Under the pieces are notes generated by a model. It searched no databases. It was not told the origin of the DNA and worked only from the letters and a program-made list of their open reading frames with translations. Position numbers and translations under genes: made by a program. 12,458 nucleotides of DNA. Origin: Eggerthellaceae bacterium (GTDB taxonomy: Bacteria; Actinomycetota; Coriobacteriia; Coriobacteriales; Eggerthellaceae). Location: positions 1-12,458 of the forward strand of contig JAGCZM010000049.1 in assembly GCA_017960005.1 (NCBI GenBank), read 5' to 3'. Below, piece by piece: positions 6,936 to 12,458 of the stretch; position 1 is the stretch's first letter; every line of letters begins with the position of its first letter.

Positions 6936-7916
6936 ATGATTCAGCAAAACGCAAATCCTTATGCACAGGGTGCTAAGGTTGCCGGTGGTTTTACCATCGC
7001 GTTATCGGTTATTCCGGTGTTCGTGTTTTCGGTATTCGCGATTCTGTTTTTGGTGAGTGCCGCGGCGCTTCGAACCTACGATCCCACCGAAGACATCGAG
7101 ACCTTTATCGATGATGCCGTTGCCGGTATCGATGTCGGAGGCATGATGGAGGGTCTCGGACTCGAGGGTATCGACGATATCGCGGCTTTGCTCAGCAACT
7201 TGGGCGGTATCGGTGATCTGCTCGGCATGCTGGGCAATCTCGAAGGTATCATCGGTGAGCTCGATTTGGAGAACATGAACCCCGATGATATCGAACAGTT
7301 CTTCAATGATTACATGGGAGCCTCTTATGTTATAGGCGATGTCGATGCCGTTTTGGTTGAAGCCGAGGCGGATGCCGACGCCGAAGAAAATCACGGCGGT
7401 TCCATCTCCGATTCGATCAGTGACACCATCAATGATGCCGCGGATACCATCAGCGATGCGGCAACCGAGTTTGCCGTTGCCATGGTGGAGTTCTTGGCCA
7501 CCTTGTTTGAGGTGTTCGGCGTCATTATGTTGGTCTTCTCGCTCGGCGCTTTGATACCGTTTATCACCGGTATTCTGTGTGTCGCTTTGGCCAAAAAGCC
7601 CGAGAAATACACCGTTGCCAAGGTGTTCGCGGTCATCTCCGCCATCATCGCGTTCTTCAGCTTCAACCTGTTTGCCTTCATCGCCGCGCTGTTCTGCTCC
7701 AACCAGGTAAGCAAGGCCAAGGCTTACGCGCTTGAAGTTGCCGCCGTCGCAAACGCGAACGCTCAATATGTCAACGTTCCGGTCATGCCCATGGCCGTTC
7801 CGGTTGCCGTTGCGACCCCCAGACCGGTAGCCGTTTCCGAAAAGCCCATCGAGGTACCCGCCGTTGAGCAGAGTGCCCCCGCACCGGCTCCGGAAGCACC
7901 TTCCGAGAACCAATAA
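6936..7916 (+). CDS. Membrane protein with long, exclusively acidic outward loop and Pro/Ala tail
   Basis: I do not recognise a named family. The 326-residue product starts with ANPYAQGAK (6-14), resembling the preceding gene's product, then a helix (about 19-45). A loop to about residue 180 carries some 34 Asp/Glu; no Lys or Arg occurs between Arg46 and Lys220. Within it, Gly and Leu recur in a 4-3 spacing (Gly93, 97, 100, 104, 107), and a tetrapeptide [ST]-I-[SN]-D repeats at 156-167 and again at 171-174. Two further hydrophobic segments (about 186-219 and 230-254) flank a basic loop (KKPEKYTVAK) collinear with the paralogue. The tail from about 270 is rich in Pro, Val and Ala and is probably cytosolic or flexible. 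ATG 6936 is preferred because AGAGG (6926-6930) lies five bases away; ATG 6933 would be too close and the TTG at 6909 lies in the terminator. Confidence 0.78.
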   Translation: MIQQNANPYAQGAKVAGGFTIALSVIPVFVFSVFAILFLVSAAALRTYDPTEDIETFIDDAVAGIDVGGMMEGLGLEGIDDIAALLSNLGGIGDLLGMLGNLEGIIGELDLENMNPDDIEQFFNDYMGASYVIGDVDAVLVEAEADADAEENHGGSISDSISDTINDAADTISDAATEFAVAMVEFLATLFEVFGVIMLVFSLGALIPFITGILCVALAKKPEKYTVAKVFAVISAIIAFFSFNLFAFIAALFCSNQVSKAKAYALEVAAVANANAQYVNVPVMPMAVPVAVATPRPVAVSEKPIEVPAVEQSAPAPAPEAPSENQ

Positions 7917-7940
7917 GGTTCAAACAGACGATTAGTCTTG

Positions 7941-7978
7941 CATGGGGTCCGATTGCGGACCCCATGTTTTTTCTTTTT
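7941..7978 (+). terminator. Strong intrinsic terminator after the exporter cluster
   Basis: CATGGGGTCCG (7941-7951) pairs perfectly with CGGACCCCATG (7956-7966) around a 4-base loop, followed by six T, one C and five more T (7967-7978). This is a textbook intrinsic terminator and separates the exporter cluster from the aminotransferase gene. No clear promoter is visible in the 66 bases that follow. Confidence 0.92.
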
Positions 7979-8044
7979 GCGTAAAGGCGTTAAACTGCAC
8001 TCGAATAAAATGCATGCAGCAAAGCCGAGAAACGGAAGGAGCCC

Positions 8045-9229
8045 ATGATCAACGAATCAATGTATGCTTGGGGATCCGAACCCAGCGCCATCAGACAGCT
8101 TTTTGCCTATGGTTTGGAACGCAAAAAAGCCATAGGAGCGGATAAGGTTTTTGATTTCAGTTTGGGAAACCCCAATGTTCCCACGCCGCAGGTCGTCACC
8201 GATACCTTAAAAGCCCTCCTTGAGCGTTCGCCTGAGACGCTGCACGGGTATACGCCCGCGCAGGGAGATTCGGCAACGAGGCAGGCGGTGGCAAACGAGA
8301 TTTCGAAACGGTTCGAGGTCAAAGCATCGCCCGACTCCGTCTACATGACCGTCGGTGCGGCGGCATCCATCTCCATCTCTTTGGCTGCCGTTTCTCATCC
8401 CGGTGATGAGATCATCGTCAATGCACCTTATTTCCCGGAATATCGGGTATGGGCCACGCAGGCGGGATGCAAAGTCGTGGAGGTTGCCACCAAAAGCGAT
8501 GATTTCTCCCTTGATACGAAAGCCATCGCCGATGCGATAACACCCAAGACATCGGCCATAATAGTCAATTCTCCCAACAACCCCGTCGGTACGGTTTACT
8601 CAAAACAAAACCTCATCGAGCTGGCACGGGTTTTGGAGCAAAAACAAAAAGAAACGGGACATCCCATTTACCTGATTTCGGATGAACCGTATCGCGAAAT
8701 CGTCTATACCGAGACGGTACCTTACGTACCGTCGATTTATGCACGTACGTTGGTGTGCTATTCCTATTCCAAGAGCTTAAGCTTGCCCGGTGAACGTATC
8801 GGTTATGTCTATGTATCCGACGAGATGGACAAAGAAGAACACGACAAGGTGTTTTTGGCGGTATGCGGAGCGGGAAGAGCTTTGGGCTATGTCTGCGCGC
8901 CCGCATTGTTCCAAAAAGCGATTGCCGAGTGCGTAAACGTTCCGTCCGGTGTGGCCGCTTATGCCAAAAACCGCAAACTGCTGACGGAGGGGCTGTCGGC
9001 TCTGGGATACGAATACATCGAGCCCAAGGGGGCGTTCTATCTTTGGGTCAAAGCGCTTGAAGACGACGCGAAAGCTTTCTCCGAAAAAGCGAAACAGTTC
9101 GAATTGCTCATCGTGCCTTCGGACAGTTTCGGGGTAAAGGGTTGGGTGCGCATCAGTTACTGCGTGTCTCCCGAGACCATCGTAAACAGCATGCCTGCTT
9201 TCGAAGCACTGATGAAGGCATATCGATAA
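8045..9229 (+). CDS. PLP-dependent class I/II aminotransferase (aspartate aminotransferase-like)
   Basis: This is a cytosolic fold-type I enzyme that moves an amino group between an amino acid and a 2-oxo acid through pyridoxal 5'-phosphate. At 394 residues it has the family's normal length. Visible active-site elements are NSPNNPVG with Asn179, Asp213 in ISDEPY (pairs with the PLP ring nitrogen), the Schiff-base Lys243 in SYSKSLSLPGERIGY, and a C-terminal Arg369 in VRISY that would hold the substrate carboxylate. All are intact, so it should be active. The exact amino donor cannot be told from sequence; an aspartate- or aromatic-type specificity is possible. ATG 8045 follows AAGGAG (8036-8041) with short spacing; the next Met (8060) is too far away. 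The methyltransferase gene begins nine bases after the stop. Confidence 0.9.
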   Translation: MINESMYAWGSEPSAIRQLFAYGLERKKAIGADKVFDFSLGNPNVPTPQVVTDTLKALLERSPETLHGYTPAQGDSATRQAVANEISKRFEVKASPDSVYMTVGAAASISISLAAVSHPGDEIIVNAPYFPEYRVWATQAGCKVVEVATKSDDFSLDTKAIADAITPKTSAIIVNSPNNPVGTVYSKQNLIELARVLEQKQKETGHPIYLISDEPYREIVYTETVPYVPSIYARTLVCYSYSKSLSLPGERIGYVYVSDEMDKEEHDKVFLAVCGAGRALGYVCAPALFQKAIAECVNVPSGVAAYAKNRKLLTEGLSALGYEYIEPKGAFYLWVKALEDDAKAFSEKAKQFELLIVPSDSFGVKGWVRISYCVSPETIVNSMPAFEALMKAYR

Positions 9230-9238
9230 GGTTTGTAC

Positions 9239-10438
9239 ATGGAAACAAAGCAAAGGAGATGTCCGGTTTCTTCCGTATGCGGCGGATGCTCTTTTGCGGA
9301 AGTCGACTATGAGCAACAAATCAAAGACAAACAGGCTTTTGTCGAAGGACTGTTCGGGGGAAAGATCGTTTTACCCATCATCGGTATGGATGACTTTGTT
9401 GGGTATCGCAACAAGGTGATAAGCCCCTTTGCTCCCGAAAAAACCAAATCGAAAGCTTCCAAAAAGATATTGACCGGCATGTACGGAAAAGGCACGCATC
9501 GCCTTGTCAACACCGACGGCTGCCTTTTGGAAAACAAAGCCGCCAATGACGTCGTCGTCGCCATCCGTGACATCATGAAAAAATACCGCATGGAGCCTTA
9601 CGACGAAGATACCGGGGAAGGCTTTATGCGCCATGTCGTGGTAAGGGTGGGGCATAACTCCCATGAGATGCTGGTGACGATCGTTACCGCCGAAGAGGGG
9701 TTTGTCGGTGCCAAAAACTTCTGCAAAGAGCTGATCAAAAGATGTCCCGGGGTAACCTCCGTCATCCAAAACATCAATACGCGCAAGACCAACGTCATCT
9801 TGGGAGACAAAGAAAAGGTGCTCTACGGTCCGGGATTTATCCTGGATAAGCTTTGCGGATTGAGTTTCAGGATATCGAGTCGAAGTTTTTATCAGGTAAA
9901 CGCCACCCAAACCGAGGTGCTTTATAAAACTGCGGTCAACGCCGCCAAACTCACCGGACAAGAAACGTTGATAGATGCGTATTGCGGCACCGGCACCATC
10001 GGTCTTGTCGCCGCCGCCGGAATCGACAACTCAAAAGGCGCAAAGCGTGTCATCGGAGTGGACAGCGTCGCATCCGCGATAGACGATGCGCGCTTAAACG
10101 CCAAGCACAACGGCATAGCAAATGCCGAGTTTGTCGTCGGGGACGCAACCGAGTTCATGAAACGCCTTGCATCCGATGTCGTGTCGGGAACATTTGACAA
10201 CAAAAATGCCGTATTGATGATGGACCCTCCGCGTTCGGGCTCAACGGAAGAGTTTTTGGGCGCGGTTGTTTCGGCGGGAATATCCCGCATCGTTTATATC
10301 TCCTGCAATCCCCAGACACAGCTCAGGGATATCACGTATCTGCAAGGGCACGGATACGCGCTTGAATCGGTTCAACCGGTCGATATGTTTCCATGTACCG
10401 AACACGTTGAAACGGTAGCGCTTTTGGAAGCCCTTTAA
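9239..10438 (+). CDS. rlmD: 23S rRNA (uracil-C5)-methyltransferase, RlmD/RumA family
   Basis: This SAM-dependent enzyme adds a methyl group to C5 of a uridine in 23S rRNA (U1939 in E. coli numbering for RlmD). The 399-residue chain has the family's iron-sulphur cysteines, C8-x5-C14-x2-C17 and C95, a SAM-binding DAYCGTGTIGL (about 245-255), a DPPRSG motif, the catalytic nucleophile Cys356 in ISCNPQTQLRD, and the general base Glu391 in HVETV. The cysteine cluster begins at residue 8, so the N-terminal TRAM RNA-binding domain of E. coli RlmD is absent. Many Firmicutes have two members of this family or a dual-specificity RlmCD, so the exact target uridine is uncertain. ATG 9239 is chosen because AAGG, overlapping the previous stop, is seven bases upstream; the TTG at 9233 is too close. 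It is probably translated from the same mRNA as the aminotransferase. Confidence 0.9.
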   Translation: METKQRRCPVSSVCGGCSFAEVDYEQQIKDKQAFVEGLFGGKIVLPIIGMDDFVGYRNKVISPFAPEKTKSKASKKILTGMYGKGTHRLVNTDGCLLENKAANDVVVAIRDIMKKYRMEPYDEDTGEGFMRHVVVRVGHNSHEMLVTIVTAEEGFVGAKNFCKELIKRCPGVTSVIQNINTRKTNVILGDKEKVLYGPGFILDKLCGLSFRISSRSFYQVNATQTEVLYKTAVNAAKLTGQETLIDAYCGTGTIGLVAAAGIDNSKGAKRVIGVDSVASAIDDARLNAKHNGIANAEFVVGDATEFMKRLASDVVSGTFDNKNAVLMMDPPRSGSTEEFLGAVVSAGISRIVYISCNPQTQLRDITYLQGHGYALESVQPVDMFPCTEHVETVALLEAL

Positions 10439-10549
10439 AGCAAAACATTTATTCAACATGCGTATACTGATTGGCTATCCGTTTGCGTTGCGGTTGTTTT
10501 GCCGCATTCGATGACGGATTTGAAGTACAAATACGGCGGGAGAAACAGT

Positions 10550-10822
10550 ATGCAGAAGGTAATAATCACGGTAGTCGGCAAAGACTATGTGGGAATCATG
10601 GCCAAGGTATGTACATACTTGGCAGACAACAAGATCAATATCAACGATATTTCTCAGACTATCGTTTCGGGATATTTCAACATGATGATGATTGCGGATC
10701 CCGCGCAATCTCCGCTTTCGTTCGACAAGATCGAAAAAGACCTTGAAGAACTCGGCGAGAACATCGGTGTGCGCATCAAGATGCAGAGAGAAGAAATATT
10801 CGCGATGATGCACCGAATCTAG
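10550..10822 (+). CDS. ACT-domain protein (UPF0237 family)
   Basis: This is a 90-residue stand-alone ACT domain, the small ligand-binding fold that usually senses amino acids. It opens with the family's strand and loop [20 protein letters not shown], then a helix and [17 protein letters not shown], which match the UPF0237 pattern. There is no attached enzyme domain. ATG 10550 follows GGGAG (10538-10542); the frame runs open back to 10499, but nothing upstream looks like a start with a ribosome-binding site. It lies 29 bases before the UPF0210 gene, the common arrangement in Firmicutes, so the two products probably act together, with the ACT protein as a possible regulatory subunit. Confidence 0.93.
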   Translation: MQKVIITVVGKDYVGIMAKVCTYLADNKININDISQTIVSGYFNMMMIADPAQSPLSFDKIEKDLEELGENIGVRIKMQREEIFAMMHRI

Positions 10823-10835
10823 GGGTGCATTATTC

Positions 10836-10842
10836 GGAAAGG
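10836..10842 (+). promoter_or_regulatory. Shine-Dalgarno site deciding the UPF0210 start
   Basis: GGAAAGG sits nine bases before ATG 10852. The in-frame GTG at 10825 is only two bases after the ACT stop and precedes this site, so it is rejected as the start. The 454-residue length from 10852 fits the family. Confidence 0.7.
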
Positions 10843-10851
10843 CAATTTGCG

Positions 10852-12216
10852 ATGATTCATATCAGCGAAGTTTACGAAACAAACGAGATGATCGAAAAAG
10901 AGAATCTCGACGTGCGTACCATCACCATGGGTATCTCTTTGTTCGACTGCATAGATTCGGAGCTGTATAAAACCTGCGACATGGTTTACGAAAAAATCTG
11001 CCGCAAAGCAAGCAAGCTTGTGGAAACGGGCGAGCGTATCTCCAAAGAGTACGGCATACCCGTCGTCAACAAAAGAATCGCCGTTACTCCCATCGCCACC
11101 GTCGGCTCTTCTGCCTGTAAAGACAGCGATGACTATATCAAGTTGGCAAAGACACTCGACCGTGCCGCGGAAAGCGTCGGTGTCAATCTGATCGGCGGCT
11201 ATTCCGCCATCGTCAGCAAAGGCATGACTCCCAAAGAGGAGATGTTTATAGATTCCATCCCCGAGGCGCTGGCCGTCACAACCAGATTGTGCAGCTCCGT
11301 CAATGTGGGCTCCACGCGCACCGGCATCAACATGGATGCCGTCAGAAAAATGGGCCAAATCATCCTCGACACCGCCAAACGTTCCTACGGCACCGATTCG
11401 CTCGGCAGCGCCAAACTGGTCGTGTTTTGCAACGCTCCCGATGACAATCCTTTCATGGCCGGCGCGTTTAACGGCATCACCGAAGGCGACGCGGTCATCA
11501 ATGTCGGTGTCAGCGGTCCCGGTGTCGTCAAATACGCTCTCGAGAAGGTTCGCGGAGAAAGCTTTGAGGTTTTGTGCGAGACGATCAAAAAGACCGCGTT
11601 CAAGATCACGAGAGTCGGTCAGTTGGTCGCCAAAGAAGCCGCGGCCGCTCTTGACGTACCGTTTGGCATAGTAGATCTTTCTTTGGCTCCGACACCTGCC
11701 GTCGGAGACAGTGTGGCCGATATTCTCAAGGAGATAGGTCTCGAGCAGCCCGGAGCTCCCGGAACCACCGCGGCACTGGCCTTGCTCAACGATCAGGTCA
11801 AAAAAGGCGGCGTCATGGCCAGTTCTTACGTGGGCGGCTTAAGCGGCGCTTTCATACCCGTCAGTGAGGACCAGGGCATGATCGATGCGGTCAACGCAGG
11901 AGCTTTGAGCTTGGAGAAGCTTGAAGCGATGACCTGCGTTTGCTCCGTCGGTCTGGATATGATTGCAATCCCCGGCGATACGCCGGCTTCCACCATATCG
12001 GGCATCATCGCCGACGAAATGGCCATCGGCATGATCAATCAGAAAACCACGGCGGTACGCCTCATACCCGCAATCGGCATGAAGGTCGGAGATACGCTTA
12101 ACTTCGGAGGGTTGTTCGGAAAAGCTCCCGTCATGCCCGTCAACGGGTTTTCGTGCGAAGAGTTCGTATCGAGAAGCGGCAGGATACCCGCACCGATTCA
12201 CAGTTTCAAAAACTAA
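10852..12216 (+). CDS. PFL family protein of unknown function (UPF0210)
   Basis: This is a 454-residue cytosolic protein of the UPF0210 family, whose biochemical function is not established. The match rests on the N-terminal [17 protein letters not shown], the central [14 protein letters not shown], the [20 protein letters not shown] segment and the C-terminal block from [16 protein letters not shown] to [21 protein letters not shown]. The 'PFL' name reflects a proposed resemblance to the pyruvate formate-lyase fold. I see no glycyl-radical motif of the RVSGY type and no activating enzyme gene nearby, so glycyl-radical chemistry should not be assumed. The ACT-domain gene directly upstream suggests control by an amino acid or related ligand. 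Confidence 0.93.
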   Translation: MIHISEVYETNEMIEKENLDVRTITMGISLFDCIDSELYKTCDMVYEKICRKASKLVETGERISKEYGIPVVNKRIAVTPIATVGSSACKDSDDYIKLAKTLDRAAESVGVNLIGGYSAIVSKGMTPKEEMFIDSIPEALAVTTRLCSSVNVGSTRTGINMDAVRKMGQIILDTAKRSYGTDSLGSAKLVVFCNAPDDNPFMAGAFNGITEGDAVINVGVSGPGVVKYALEKVRGESFEVLCETIKKTAFKITRVGQLVAKEAAAALDVPFGIVDLSLAPTPAVGDSVADILKEIGLEQPGAPGTTAALALLNDQVKKGGVMASSYVGGLSGAFIPVSEDQGMIDAVNAGALSLEKLEAMTCVCSVGLDMIAIPGDTPASTISGIIADEMAIGMINQKTTAVRLIPAIGMKVGDTLNFGGLFGKAPVMPVNGFSCEEFVSRSGRIPAPIHSFKN

Positions 12217-12266
12217 GGGGTCTGCGCAAAGATCAACACGCTAACCGGAGCGTTAGGGTTTAAACA

Positions 12267-12458
12267 ATGGGGGAAACCAAAAACATATTCGATTATGCGA
12301 AAAAAGAACTGTCACAAGATGCTTTTCTCATGTGGCTGTTTGAAAACTACGACTGTGATGAAGAATGCATACGGGATGCCGCTTTCATGTTGCTCCGAGA
12401 GTTCGGTATAAAGGCAGACAAAGACCGTATTAAAACCATCAAAACGGACGCCCAGTGG
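12267..12458 (+). CDS. N-terminus of a probable PD-(D/E)XK nuclease-family protein (cut by window end)
   Basis: Sixty-four codons are present without a stop and the gene continues past the window. ATG 12267 follows AGGG (12255-12258) and lies 50 bases after the UPF0210 stop. The opening KNIFDYAKKELSQDAFLMWLFENY resembles the start of PD-(D/E)XK nuclease-superfamily proteins often found as accessory genes in Clostridia and other anaerobes, where NIFDYA-x-x-ELSQDAF is a recurring opening. The catalytic motif would be further downstream and cannot be seen. A role in DNA or RNA cleavage or in defence is therefore only inferred. Confidence 0.55.
   Translation, partial: MGETKNIFDYAKKELSQDAFLMWLFENYDCDEECIRDAAFMLLREFGIKADKDRIKTIKTDAQW

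Noticed and set aside
7002..7913. 303-residue open frame on the minus strand across the acidic membrane-protein gene
   Set aside because: The plus-strand product has membrane helices, a ribosome-binding site and a paralogue upstream. The antisense frame is low in complexity (Gly, Asp, Arg, His), as expected from a codon-bias shadow, and has no recognisable family.
8777..9319. 180-residue minus-strand frame across the aminotransferase end and the methyltransferase start
   Set aside because: Both plus-strand genes have intact catalytic motifs, and the antisense frame crosses their junction. It is a shadow.
10463..10468. TATACT as a -10 box before the ACT-domain gene
   Set aside because: The -10 matches well, but the bases 16-18 upstream do not resemble a -35 element. 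A promoter in the 111-base gap remains possible but is not shown.
10499..10549. Longer N-terminus for the ACT-domain protein
   Set aside because: The added residues do not match the family, and the good ribosome-binding site at 10538-10542 serves the ATG at 10550.
12238..12256. Short hairpin (ACGCT/AGCGT or CTAAC/GTTAG) after the UPF0210 gene
   Set aside because: The two pairings exclude each other, each is only five pairs, and no T-run follows, so it is not called a terminator.

Overview
The window carries eleven genes, all on the plus strand, with short gaps and several clear intrinsic terminators. Roughly balanced base composition, strong Shine-Dalgarno sites (for example AAGGAGG), a fused ATPase/permease ABC protein, a TAXI-type TRAP transporter and an ACT (UPF0237) gene next to a UPF0210 gene all suggest a low-to-medium-GC anaerobic Firmicute, probably a Clostridia lineage. 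This is an inference from gene content; no rRNA or other phylogenetic marker is present.

Layout. (1) 1-262: a leader rich in inverted repeats and phased A-tracts, with a small terminator-like hairpin and an operator-like palindrome just ahead of the first gene. (2) 263-3473: a tripartite TRAP uptake system of the TAXI type, consisting of a lipoprotein-like substrate-binding protein and a fused 4TM/12TM permease, separated by a long perfect hairpin and closed by a strong terminator at 3507-3549. (3) 3598-7916: a MacB-like ABC exporter (ATPase and FtsX-type permease in one chain) followed by two small membrane proteins I do not recognise. The two are related to each other: they share an N-terminal NPY-x-Q-x-x-K motif and a collinear C-terminal half, and both have an outward-facing acidic segment with no lysine or arginine. 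A palindrome cluster and a terminator lie between them, and another terminator follows. (4) 8045-10438: a PLP-dependent class I/II aminotransferase and an RlmD/RumA-type 23S rRNA uracil-C5 methyltransferase, nine bases apart. (5) 10550-12216: an ACT-domain protein and a UPF0210 (PFL-like) protein, a conserved pair of unknown function. (6) 12267 to the end: the start of a gene resembling the N-terminus of PD-(D/E)XK nuclease-family proteins, cut by the window edge.

Most of the window is ordinary chromosomal content. The least explained part is the ABC exporter with its two anionic paralogous membrane proteins (3598-7916), which I nominate as the candidate undescribed system. A cell-envelope or cationic-peptide-related role is only a hypothesis.
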